A stretch of 64,000 bases of DNA from Vibrio coralliirubri (lineage in GTDB: Bacteria > Pseudomonadota > Gammaproteobacteria > Enterobacterales > Vibrionaceae). Shown one piece after another: positions 45,261 through 53,159 of this stretch (positions are counted from its first letter, which is position 1; each line of letters opens with the position of its first letter). The DNA is taken from positions 620,001 to 684,000 of the forward strand of contig NZ_AP025471.1 in assembly GCF_024347375.1 (NCBI RefSeq). The letters are read 5' to 3'. The notes under the pieces were generated by a model. It ran no database searches and had not been told where the DNA came from. It saw nothing but the letters and a program-made list of their open reading frames with translations. A program made the position numbers and the translations under genes.

Positions 45261-46195
45261 TATGCGTTCCCGCTTTTAGCTTGATTCGCCGCTGCAAATT
45301 TCATTGCTTCGATCAGCGTTTCTAGGTTCTTCTTCATCTCAACTTCAACTTTGTCGTCTTCATATTCGCCATGCGTCATGTGAGAGAAACGGTAAAGCTG
45401 AACACCTGTTTCCGCTTCAATCGTGTCAACAAAACGATTTGGCATGTTTAGCTCGTAGAACAACACATCAATGCCCGATGCACGGATCTTTTCGATCGTC
45501 TCTTGCAGCTGACTCGCACTTGGTTCAACACCGTGTGCAGGCTCAATCACCGCCGCAACATCCACACCAAACTCTTGAAGGATGTAGCCATACGCATTGT
45601 GGGTGGTCGCCACCTTCATACCTGAAGTATCTAACTCACCTAATGACAACATCGCATCGCGCTTCATAAAGCGAAATTGCTTTGCGTATTTACGTGCATT
45701 CTTACGATAAAAAGCCGCGTTGTCTGGGTCGAGCTTAGATACTTCACTCGCGATGGTGTAAACCTTTTGAATTGTTGTCGAAAGTCCAACAAACGTGTGC
45801 GGATTCACCGCGCCTTGACCCACAGACTGGCCTAATGCTGGAAGTAAAGGCACTTCTTTGTTCGCTTCGATCACCACTAAGTCATCACGTTGCGCAGCTG
45901 AAATGACTTTTAGTGCGAAGTCGTCATGGCCAATACCGTTTACCACGATGGCGTCCATCTGGCTCAAACGTTTCAAGTCGTTCGGTTGTGGTAAGTAGTT
46001 ATGCGGATTAAAGCCAGCATCAACCAAAGGAAGGATGTTCACTTTGTCACCCACCACGGCTTTTACATAGCTGTAGTAAGGCTGAAGGGTTATGCCAATC
46101 GTCAGCTTATCGCTGTCGACCTTGTATTCTTTTGCCAATGCATTGGGTGTCATTAACACCGCCAATAACGACATCATTAGAGTCATAATTCGCAT
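45260..46195 (-). CDS. Metal-binding periplasmic SBP (ZnuA/FpvC-like)
   Basis: About 311 residues. Signal peptide at the N-terminus (RIMTLMMSLLAVLMTPNALA). It keeps the metal-site residues of cluster A-I SBPs: FNPHNYLPQPND, NGIGHDDF, NPHTFVGLS, ATTHNAYGYI, then FYELNMPNRFVDTI. It lacks the long His-rich loop of true ZnuA proteins, which speaks for another metal or a metal-chelate. ATG 46195 is preferred; 46222 is possible. Partner of the ATPase and permease that follow. Confidence 0.85.
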   Translation of the reverse strand: MRIMTLMMSLLAVLMTPNALAKEYKVDSDKLTIGITLQPYYSYVKAVVGDKVNILPLVDAGFNPHNYLPQPNDLKRLSQMDAIVVNGIGHDDFALKVISAAQRDDLVVIEANKEVPLLPALGQSVGQGAVNPHTFVGLSTTIQKVYTIASEVSKLDPDNAAFYRKNARKYAKQFRFMKRDAMLSLGELDTSGMKVATTHNAYGYILQEFGVDVAAVIEPAHGVEPSASQLQETIEKIRASGIDVLFYELNMPNRFVDTIEAETGVQLYRFSHMTHGEYEDDKVEVEMKKNLETLIEAMKFAAANQAKSGNA

Positions 46196-46240
46196 AGTAA
46201 ATCTCTTATTATTAGTGAACATTTTTATAAGCCGGATTGT

Positions 46241-46834
46241 TTAATGAGAAGAAGCGTCATGCAGATCAACTTCTGATTCATTGACGACCATTTTCCAGCC
46301 AGCAGATTCAAGTGTGTTCTCATCAAAATTAGTCGGTTGACTTGCTACGCCACCAAAAAAAATCCAGATTTCAGGAGAGACACTGTTGGCGTTCAAAATA
46401 AAGGAATCAGCGAAGCCATGATCGGTTGGCGCCGCTTGTTCACTTGATGTCGCATATTCGCTTGGCGTAGAGAAGTAATAACCACGATTGTCCAATAACC
46501 AAGCATGAGAACCTTTGCGCTTCCAACTCTGGTCTTCAACAAATGGAGCGACCCATTCATCTTTAAGTGACGCAACACTTGGCCATTCGCCGTCAGACTC
46601 CATACGCAGGTCGCGAATCTCTTCATGAGCCAAGCGCAGCTCTGACAACATCGCCAAGTTTTCTTGCTCGACATCGGTCACTAAGATTTGATGATCAAGT
46701 ACCGCTTCGATATGCGATTCTGCTTGATGAAATGGGATAGCAACCGTGGCAAAGCTCAGAATGAACACAATGAGCAGCCCTACCCATTTGCCTTCTCTGC
46801 CGCCCGTGTCAGCACGTACACCTTGAATCATCAT
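46241..46834 (-). CDS. Single-TM envelope protein (DUF6162-like, FpvK-like position)
   Basis: 197 residues with one membrane helix (about residues 17-35, WVGLLIVFILSFATVAIPF) and a periplasmic domain starting HQAESHIEAVL. The helix is followed by a coiled-coil-like stretch (VEQENLAMLSELRLAHEEIRDL) and a globular part with WKRKGSHAWLLDN and WIFFGGVASQ. Proteins of this type stand before metal SBPs in comparable clusters. No enzymatic motif is visible. Its ATG overlaps the previous stop. Confidence 0.6.
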   Translation of the reverse strand: MMIQGVRADTGGREGKWVGLLIVFILSFATVAIPFHQAESHIEAVLDHQILVTDVEQENLAMLSELRLAHEEIRDLRMESDGEWPSVASLKDEWVAPFVEDQSWKRKGSHAWLLDNRGYYFSTPSEYATSSEQAAPTDHGFADSFILNANSVSPEIWIFFGGVASQPTNFDENTLESAGWKMVVNESEVDLHDASSH

Positions 46835-47166
46835 TTCTCGCTGATCTCTACAACATCAACTTCAACTGGAAACTCATGACCTGAATCGAACACAAGGTAG
46901 AACTCAGTGTCTGGGTGTGGAAATTCAACTATAGAACGTTTATCTGTCATCTCTTTTGCAATCAAGTTGTCTTCGTAATCGTACATTTCAACCGCGTAAT
47001 CAATCGCTTTACTACCGTCTGAATAGCCCGCTTCGCAGGCCACAGTTTTGCCTTCAAACCAGCAGCTCATCAATGGAAAGTGTGCTTGCGCAGGTAATGC
47101 AGCGAAACCAAGTCCCAGAGCTAAGCAAGGAGTCATTAATGCGTTAAGTTTTGTTTTTATTGTCAT
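46831..47166 (-). CDS. Small secreted protein of the metal operon
   Basis: About 111 residues from ATG 47166 (GGGGA upstream). Signal peptide of 28 residues ending AALPAQA, so the mature protein begins HFPLMSCWFEGK with an N-terminal His. The ~83-residue mature part has two Cys (SCWFEGKTVACE), probably a disulfide, and reads like a small beta-sandwich (AVEMYDYEDNLIAKE, YLVFDSGHEFPVEV). I do not recognise a family. It is translationally coupled to the next gene (4-bp overlap). Confidence 0.6.
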   Translation of the reverse strand: MTIKTKLNALMTPCLALGLGFAALPAQAHFPLMSCWFEGKTVACEAGYSDGSKAIDYAVEMYDYEDNLIAKEMTDKRSIVEFPHPDTEFYLVFDSGHEFPVEVDVVEISEK

Positions 47167-47282
47167 GGTTCGTCCCCTAGCCACAGTGCAAATTCTCAGT
47201 AGTAAACTGAGCGATAAAGGGCTCAAATGAGCCCTTAAGTTTTTGGGTTGCTTAATCAGGGATCTAGCCCCGACATCACAGA

Positions 47283-48125
47283 TTATTGAAGCAGTGCTTC
47301 GAACGTTAGGTGAACGTTCGCGCTTGCTTTGTCTGCCAGTGGGTTGTCAATCAACTCACCTTTGTAGTTCGCTTTCATTACGTAACGACCCGCTACATCT
47401 GGAGTGAACGTAATTTCGCCGTTCTCGTCGCTCACTACATCAATCTGTTCTTGGTGGTTGCGGTAAAGCGTGCCTTCACGAGTGATCTCAGCTTTCACGT
47501 CTTTTTGAATTTCACCGTTGTAGAAGAATTGGAACGTGACTGGTTCGCCTTCAACGATGTCTGAAGGGTGTGTCACAGGCTTCATTTCAAGTAGCTTGCC
47601 TTCAATTTTGAAGACTGAATCCGTTGGCTTTCCTACTGTGATGTAGCTTTCAGCGCGAGTGAAGCTGATTTGTGTTACCACGTCACGTGACTTTTCAGGT
47701 AGTACAGAATCACGTTCCGCTTTGTTTGCTTTGATCCATTTCACAGTGTCACGACGGCCCGCTTTGTACTGTGTGTAGTAAGATGGCTGGTTGTTAATCG
47801 CAACTTTGTGTGTACCTTCTTCTTCAAAGTAGAAATCGAAGATTGAACGACGTTTACCGCGAACAACAAAGTTAGGACGCTCGCTACGGCCATCAGGCAT
47901 GATGACATGCGCATTTTCGCTGCCTGCAGGCTTATCAAAAACAAACGTACCGTGAGACGCCGTCACGTCGAACGTTAGCCAATCACCACCTTCTTTCGAT
48001 ACGGTAAAGTGTGATGGCAAAATCCAGCGTGGGTGAGCTTGTGCTGTTGTCGTAGCCGCTAGGCCGAACGCCATAACACCCGCTAGAGCAAGTGCCTTCA
48101 TTTTTGTCTGTTTCATCATGTTCAT
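47283..48125 (-). CDS. DUF4198 domain periplasmic protein
   Basis: 280 residues. Signal peptide ends in AQA, and the mature protein begins HPRWILPSHF, the usual DUF4198 opening. Beta-sandwich domains follow (LTFDVTASHGTFVF, then GEPVTFQFFYNGE, and the carboxypeptidase-regulatory-like SDENGEITFTPDVAGRYVM). The family is tied to metal uptake operons and TonB receptors, role unknown. Periplasmic. Lies 105 bp after the DUF2271 gene and 116 bp before the small secreted protein. Confidence 0.85.
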   Translation of the reverse strand: MNMMKQTKMKALALAGVMAFGLAATTTAQAHPRWILPSHFTVSKEGGDWLTFDVTASHGTFVFDKPAGSENAHVIMPDGRSERPNFVVRGKRRSIFDFYFEEEGTHKVAINNQPSYYTQYKAGRRDTVKWIKANKAERDSVLPEKSRDVVTQISFTRAESYITVGKPTDSVFKIEGKLLEMKPVTHPSDIVEGEPVTFQFFYNGEIQKDVKAEITREGTLYRNHQEQIDVVSDENGEITFTPDVAGRYVMKANYKGELIDNPLADKASANVHLTFEALLQ

Positions 48126-48230
48126 TCCATTATTTATAATTTTTAGCCGTGTCGCTCAATCTGAGCCTACGATGACTACTATCGATTCTGTTCTGATTCT
48201 TAAACCAATCGGTGTTCACTGCTGCGTTGT

Positions 48231-48749
48231 CTATTTAGCGACGTAATTCAGTGTGATTTCACCCGTCTCTTCTGTCGCCTTTAGCTCATAAGAAACGTTT
48301 GAATCTGTGAGTGATACTTTCTGACGAAGATAGTTACGGCCGCCGTGTTCACGAACCACTTCGATATGAACCGTGTATTCGCCTTGCTCTAGATCTTGAC
48401 CGTCATCGCTCTTACCATCCCAAACAAAGCGGTACTTGCCGGCAGGACGCGTTGCGGATGTCACAGCATCAACGAGCTCACGGTCGTAACGTCCAACTTT
48501 TCTCCACCAGCTGCGTAGATCTTTCAGCCATTCATCTTTACCGACCCAAAGTTCAATGGTTTTCACTGATTTTCGTTCGCTGTTCTCTACCCACACCGCC
48601 ACATAAGGACGCGCATACATAGAGGTATCAATCTTTGGAAGCTCGAAGCTGACATCAAGTTTTGCCGTATCAGGAATCGCTTGTGCCATACCTAGGCTTG
48701 GCAAAAGAGATAAAGCAAGAAGCGCCTTGCTCCAGTTCATTTTTTTCAT
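48231..48749 (-). CDS. DUF2271 domain periplasmic protein
   Basis: About 172 residues from ATG 48749 (the codon further upstream is TTG without a ribosome site). Signal peptide to MAQA. The DUF2271 hallmarks are clear: PYVAVWVEN, KTIELWVGKDEWLKDL, VDAVTSATRPAGKYRFVWDGK and HIEVVREHGG. DUF2271 proteins are commonly found next to PepSY and TonB-receptor genes, with no proven biochemical role known to me. Overall fold FlgD-Ig-like. Confidence 0.88.
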   Translation of the reverse strand: MKKMNWSKALLALSLLPSLGMAQAIPDTAKLDVSFELPKIDTSMYARPYVAVWVENSERKSVKTIELWVGKDEWLKDLRSWWRKVGRYDRELVDAVTSATRPAGKYRFVWDGKSDDGQDLEQGEYTVHIEVVREHGGRNYLRQKVSLTDSNVSYELKATEETGEITLNYVAK

Positions 48750-48820
48750 GTTTAACAACCTTTTAAATCCGTTTAACCTTTAATTCGTTCTTCAAGCTGA
48801 TTCATCAAGCTAATTAAGGG

Positions 48821-49450
48821 TTAAGGTACGGCGACAAAATAGATAGCAAGTGAGATTGCAGAGCCAAATACCGTCCATTTAACGGAGGTATTGAGTGTTT
48901 TTTTCTTAGGTAACAGTAAGCACACGCCAGTCAGTACAAAGAAGATCATCAGCAGCGCTGTGATATCGATGAACCATTTCCATACCTCACCGCTATTACG
49001 ACCTTTGTGTAGGTCGTTCAACAGTGCAATCGCGCCGTAGTTCGTGGTTTCGACCTCGACCATTTCAGATGTCACGTCAACAAATACAGACGCGTTATAA
49101 CCTGGTCCTTTGAAGTCCATCGACACTTCACCGATAAGCAACTCACCGTCTTCAATTTCGGCGTAGATGTCTAAACCAGAAGGAACACCCGATAAATTGG
49201 CCTCTTCAAACAGGAATGTTTCGAAGGCACGTTCGTCGGCTTTTAATCGCCCGTCTTGGATCGTGAACAAACTCGTAGGAAGCTCTAAAGTAGAGCGTTG
49301 GATATTGGGTTGGCGTGACTCAAATAAGTCAGGTCTATTCAGGGTGATACCTGTCACTGAGAAGAAAAGAACAACGAACAGAAGTGCCATTGAAATATAA
49401 ACATGAAGTCGACGAGCCCATGATTGAACCGCCCTACTTTTTAACGACAT
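48821..49450 (-). CDS. PepSY domain inner-membrane protein (FpvG-like position)
   Basis: About 209 residues from ATG 49450 (AGGTA upstream; the codon at 49459 is TTG). Three membrane helices: near 15-38 (YISMALLFVVLFFSVTGI), 157-180 (DITALLMIFFVLTGVCLLL) and the C-terminus. The periplasmic loop between the first two is PepSY-like. Conserved His residues sit in RRLHVY and DLHKGRN, the type that may bind heme in reductase-like PepSY_TM proteins. FpvG in Pseudomonas, a PepSY protein, is needed to release iron from pyoverdine. First gene of the operon, behind a Fur-like box. Confidence 0.82.
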   Translation of the reverse strand: MSLKSRAVQSWARRLHVYISMALLFVVLFFSVTGITLNRPDLFESRQPNIQRSTLELPTSLFTIQDGRLKADERAFETFLFEEANLSGVPSGLDIYAEIEDGELLIGEVSMDFKGPGYNASVFVDVTSEMVEVETTNYGAIALLNDLHKGRNSGEVWKWFIDITALLMIFFVLTGVCLLLPKKKTLNTSVKWTVFGSAISLAIYFVAVP

Positions 49451-49900
49451 ACAAACCAATACCTATAAATTTTATGGCGTCAATTTAGTTGATAATCATT
49501 CGTATTGGCATTCAATTTACATTGTTTACGTTTGCCGAGCGGCGTAAGGAAATTTACATAACATTACATGGGAAGTAATCGAACTGTATGCATATTCTTG
49601 CTAACTTGTACTAAAGGGAATGGATAGCTTGTATTTGAGGTCATCGATAGTAAGGTCAAACCTCAAAAAATCTCAATATCAACATGCTTGATTGAGGTTG
49701 GTTTAAGGTAGCAGTTGTGGCTTTAAGGAATGAAAGTTGGGACTATTTACCTTCGTGACTATTAACCTTCGGAGCTATTTGATCTTTGGATCATTTTGAA
49801 GATCATACACAAACGGCGGACTCTTCGGTTGATGCGGTTTGTTAAATACAGACTAATAACCGATTTAACGATAGCTAATTAGGCTTAAAGGGATTTTGAA
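49451..49900. other. Divergent intergenic region upstream of the PepSY operon and a small lipoprotein gene
   Basis: About 450 bp with the Fur-like box at its left end. A degenerate tandem repeat (unit GACTATTTACCTTCG, 16-17 bp, three poor copies) occurs at 49741-49788. No gene was found. Confidence 0.5.
49490..49506 (-). promoter_or_regulatory. Fur-like box upstream of the PepSY operon
   Basis: TGATAATCATT is a full left half of the 7-1-7 Fur palindrome (TGATAAT-N-ATTATCA); the right half keeps ATT only before diverging. It lies about 40 bp before the PepSY start. Confidence 0.55.
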
Positions 49901-50221
49901 ATGCGTATTATTGTTTTGGCTTTTACAGCGCTCGTAACAGCGTGCAGTAGCCAAATGAGCAACACAGAAGAGCACGTCCAAGAATACATCGGCTCAGACA
50001 TAACCGATGCACAAGAGCAGTATCTAACCGAACGCTCACGTCCTATCAGCTTTTGGGCATCTCGAAACTATGCTTGGGTTGAGACGAAGAAACCACTAGA
50101 TAATGGTTACACTTTACATGCCTTTAAGAACCCTTATCGTGACTGCACCATTAACTGGGTCGCTAACACCAGTGGCGCAATTCAAAGTGCAACGCTTAGT
50201 GGCACGATGTGCGAGCCTTAA
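49901..50221 (+). CDS. Small putative lipoprotein
   Basis: 106 residues with an 15-residue lipoprotein signal ending in the lipobox VTAC. The mature part is short and polar (EYIGSDITDAQEQYLTE, then CTINWVANTSGAIQSATLSG). Cys at positions in YRDCTINW and TMCEP could pair. No family recognised. It is not part of the flanking minus-strand operons. Confidence 0.6.
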   Translation: MRIIVLAFTALVTACSSQMSNTEEHVQEYIGSDITDAQEQYLTERSRPISFWASRNYAWVETKKPLDNGYTLHAFKNPYRDCTINWVANTSGAIQSATLSGTMCEP

Positions 50222-50293
50222 TCAATCCATTCCAATCGAACAATAACGCTAGATGAGCTAAAGTCCCAAGATGGGCTTAAGTCGCCTAAATTA

Positions 50294-50331
50294 AAAAGGG
50301 TGTCATTTGAACGATCAAATGACACCCTTTT
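50294..50331. terminator. Bidirectional terminator between the lipoprotein gene and the TonB cluster
   Basis: Perfect 17-bp stem (AAAAGGGTGTCATTTGA and its complement) with a 4-base loop and T-runs on both strands. Confidence 0.92.
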
Positions 50332-50382
50332 GCTTTTCTTGTTTCTTATGCGCTGTTCTTGTCTTCTGTTTACGATGAGCGG

Positions 50383-51561
50383 TTAAACGTTTCCGTTGTC
50401 ACTAACCGTTCTAAGCTGAGTCAGGTATTTAATCCAGCCTTTCGCCTCAGAAGATGGCTCAATGTTATTGGCACGCTTGGCTTGAGCAAGGGCGTTATCA
50501 AGATTCTTTAGCTTGTACCATGAACGCACTTTCGCTAACGCAACGTCGGCTTGTTTGTTTTTGTCTTTCACTTTATCTAAAACAACCAGAGCTCGGTCGT
50601 AGTAACCTTGCTGAACCAATAGCTGAGCTACATTCCAATGATACTGAGTGTCTTTTTTAGACGCTAACGACCACACTTCAATCGCATTGTCCCATTCTTT
50701 CGCTAACTGCCAGTAGGTTGCTTGCTCTGCAAGAAGTTGAACGTCGCTGTTCGCATCATCTAGCTTACTAATTTCTTGTGCTGCGCGCTCTGGAATTCCA
50801 CGTTTCGCGTAAAGCTGCGCTAACAAACGGCGATCTGAGTTCTTCAGCTCAACACCTTGTAGATCGGCCAGTGCTAACGTGTTCAATGCATCACGATTAC
50901 GTTCTAATCTTAACTGAATACCCACAAGTTGACGCCACCAGTTGTCTTTTTCTGGTTGAAGTTCAATCAGGCTTTCCAATGTCGGAATAGACTGTTTCCA
51001 CTGCTTTAGCTGAAGCTGTGCGCCCAGTTTTAGCGATAGAGGTGATAACTCTGGTTTTGAATTGAACTTGTCGTGATTACCGATGGCCACTAGTACTTTC
51101 GACCAGTTTTCAATTTGGTATTCAGCTTGTGCAATTCGCATCCAAAGTGTGTCTTTCTTTTCCTTTTCAGGTGCTGTTTTCACTAACTCGTAGTAGTGCG
51201 GAAGCGCGTTTTTAAACTGCTGATCGTTCAACAACAAATCAGCCAGCATGCGCTTCGTTATCCAAGCTTGCTCATCGACTAACAAATTCGTATCGACGGC
51301 GTAAGTGAGCTGCTTAATCGCCGCGTCAGTTTTGCCATCTTGCCAGTAAAACACACCCAACATACGAGCTACGTATGCTTTGTCGTAACCTTTAGAAAGC
51401 TCCAAGCCTGCGAGTACATCAATCGCCTGTTTAACCTGTTCATCTTGAGCAAGCTTATGCGCCTTTTGAACACGAATGGCAGTATATTGAGATAGCTCTT
51501 GCGCTTGTGTTGTAAGGGGCATTAACAACAAGCCCACTAATATCCATATCTGTTTCATCAT
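50383..51561 (-). CDS. TPR protein of the TonB cluster
   Basis: 392 residues. Signal peptide (1-20), then tetratricopeptide-like repeats through the whole length (for example ARMLGVFYWQDGKTDAAIKQL and VAQLLVQQGYYDRALVVL). It is last in the cluster and overlaps tonB by four bases. In V. cholerae TonB2 and V. vulnificus TonB3 clusters a TPR gene has the same place; its role is not settled, perhaps scaffolding of the periplasmic complex. Confidence 0.85.
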   Translation of the reverse strand: MMKQIWILVGLLLMPLTTQAQELSQYTAIRVQKAHKLAQDEQVKQAIDVLAGLELSKGYDKAYVARMLGVFYWQDGKTDAAIKQLTYAVDTNLLVDEQAWITKRMLADLLLNDQQFKNALPHYYELVKTAPEKEKKDTLWMRIAQAEYQIENWSKVLVAIGNHDKFNSKPELSPLSLKLGAQLQLKQWKQSIPTLESLIELQPEKDNWWRQLVGIQLRLERNRDALNTLALADLQGVELKNSDRRLLAQLYAKRGIPERAAQEISKLDDANSDVQLLAEQATYWQLAKEWDNAIEVWSLASKKDTQYHWNVAQLLVQQGYYDRALVVLDKVKDKNKQADVALAKVRSWYKLKNLDNALAQAKRANNIEPSSEAKGWIKYLTQLRTVSDNGNV

Positions 51562-52178
51562 TTTGCCAACTTAAACTCTAGTTTCACGGTTTGACCAACC
51601 TGAGCTATCGCTTTTCCATCGACGACTTTCGGTTGATATTTCCATTTTTTAAGTGCTCTCATCGCTTCACGTTCAAACATACGACGTGGGTTTGCGTCAG
51701 TGACTTGAATGTCAATTGGGCGTCCCGTTTCATCGATGGTAAAAGACATAATCACATGGCCTTCAGCGCCACGCTTCAGCGCTTTAGCTGGGTAACGAGG
51801 TTCTACTCGATACAGAGGCATTGCCTGTTGGTTTGACCCAAAATCAGAAAATGTCGGAGCGTTAATCGCTAGGCCGTCAATCGATGTATTCAAATCCAAA
51901 GAAGGCAGTGAAGACATCGAATTCAGAGGTGTAACTTCAGCTTGTGACTGAGACGTTTGCGCTTCCGGTGGCGGCTCTGGCATTTCTGGTTTTTCAGGGA
52001 CTGCACGTTGTCTTCTTTGGACTTCTTGTTCTTGTTCCACCATTACCATGTTGAAACTTAACGTTTCACTGTTATCTGGTGAACGTTGGTGGCCATTATC
52101 GACCATCCAAGCCATAAAGGAAAACAGAGCTAAGCCCAATGCACCCGCTAGCGGTAAAGCAAGAAATAGGCGAATCAT
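51558..52178 (-). CDS. tonB: TonB-type energy transducer (TonB2/TonB3 class)
   Basis: 206 residues, the short size of Vibrio TonB2/TonB3. One N-terminal membrane helix (LFLALPLAGALGLALFSFM), a short Pro/Glu linker (EKPEMPEPPPEA) and the C-terminal TonB domain (YRVEPRYPAKALKRGAEGHVIM, DANPRRMFEREAMRALKKWKY, each split). It passes energy from ExbBD to outer-membrane receptors. 19 bp behind exbD. Which of the TonB2 or TonB3 lineages cannot be said without alignment. Confidence 0.92.
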   Translation of the reverse strand: MIRLFLALPLAGALGLALFSFMAWMVDNGHQRSPDNSETLSFNMVMVEQEQEVQRRQRAVPEKPEMPEPPPEAQTSQSQAEVTPLNSMSSLPSLDLNTSIDGLAINAPTFSDFGSNQQAMPLYRVEPRYPAKALKRGAEGHVIMSFTIDETGRPIDIQVTDANPRRMFEREAMRALKKWKYQPKVVDGKAIAQVGQTVKLEFKLAK

Positions 52179-52197
52179 TTATGAAGATCCTCCAAGA

Positions 52198-52602
52198 TCA
52201 TCGCTTTTCAGCAGCAAGCGCGATGTTTTTAACACCCGCACCTTTAGCGGCGTCCATCACTTTAACAACCGTACCGTTGTAAGCGTGTTCATCCGCTTGA
52301 ATAACCAAAGAAGCATCAGGTTGTTCTAGCAACAAGTGTTCTAACGTTGCTTGAACACGTTCAACATCAACAACACGTTTATCGATGAAGATGTCATTCG
52401 CAGATGTAATCGCAACAAAGATGCCCGCATCCTTTTGGCTTACCACGTTAGACGCTTGTGGGCGATTGACTTCAACCCCTGATTCACGAACAAATGAACT
52501 GGTCACAATAAAGAAAATAAGCATGATAAATACAATATCAAGCATCGAAGTAAGGTCTATTTGAGCCTCTTCGTTTTTAGAATGACGTCGACCGAGTCTC
52601 AC
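52198..52602 (-). CDS. exbD: Biopolymer transport protein ExbD
   Basis: 134 residues with one membrane helix, including the essential Asp in SMLDIVFIMLIFFIVTSSF. The periplasmic part follows. It overlaps exbB by four bases. Confidence 0.95.
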   Translation of the reverse strand: MRLGRRHSKNEEAQIDLTSMLDIVFIMLIFFIVTSSFVRESGVEVNRPQASNVVSQKDAGIFVAITSANDIFIDKRVVDVERVQATLEHLLLEQPDASLVIQADEHAYNGTVVKVMDAAKGAGVKNIALAAEKR

Positions 52603-53159
52603 CGTTGACTCCTTAAAGATTTTTCTAATTTTAATTCTAAGCGGTTACACACTTTCGCTAAACGAGCGTGAACAAACATGCCCGCTAATGCAGCAACCAT
52701 ACCCGCCATAGTTGGCAGCGTTGCCAACGAGATACCTGAAGCCATCAATTTAGGGTCACTGCTTCCTTGAGTCGCCATGACATCAAAAACAGAGATCATA
52801 CCGGTGACGGTACCTAGCAAACCCAGCATCGGACAAATAGCGACTAACAACTTAATAAAGTTCAAGTTTTGGTTAAGTAAGATACTCGCTTGCCCCAACC
52901 AACCTTCACGAATGGCTTTGGCATGCCAAGAAGAGTGATCTTCTCTTTCATGCCACTTAGTAATCCAAGCTTGGCGCTGCTTTGGAAAGTAGAACGCAAG
53001 ATAAAGCACACGTTCGACTACAAGCACCCAATAAACTAGGACGACAGCCGCGAGCCACCACAGGACGAAACCGCCCTGCTCCATAAAGCTTGATAAAGAC
53101 AGCAGCCAGTCACTCGTTAACCAACTCGCTGGTAATAGAGAACCCGACAAAATATCCAT
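52599..53159 (-). CDS. exbB: MotA/TolQ/ExbB proton channel protein ExbB
   Basis: 186 residues, three membrane helices. The channel signature is present in LVAICPMLGLLGTVTGMISVF and GISLATLPTMAGMVAALAG. Its ATG overlaps the ttpC stop by one base. Confidence 0.95.
   Translation of the reverse strand: MDILSGSLLPASWLTSDWLLSLSSFMEQGGFVLWWLAAVVLVYWVLVVERVLYLAFYFPKQRQAWITKWHEREDHSSWHAKAIREGWLGQASILLNQNLNFIKLLVAICPMLGLLGTVTGMISVFDVMATQGSSDPKLMASGISLATLPTMAGMVAALAGMFVHARLAKVCNRLELKLEKSLRSQR

Noticed and set aside
42725..46195. Plain zinc importer ZnuABC
   Set aside because: The ATPase, permease and first SBP fit, but the SBP lacks a His-rich loop, a second histidine-free SBP is present, five envelope proteins precede it, and the nearest operator looks like Fur rather than Zur. 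Zinc is not excluded.
47217..47236. Terminator splitting the PepSY/ABC operon
   Set aside because: The stem AAGGGCTCA/TGAGCCCTT has only three T residues on the minus strand; I regard it as an mRNA hairpin inside the operon.
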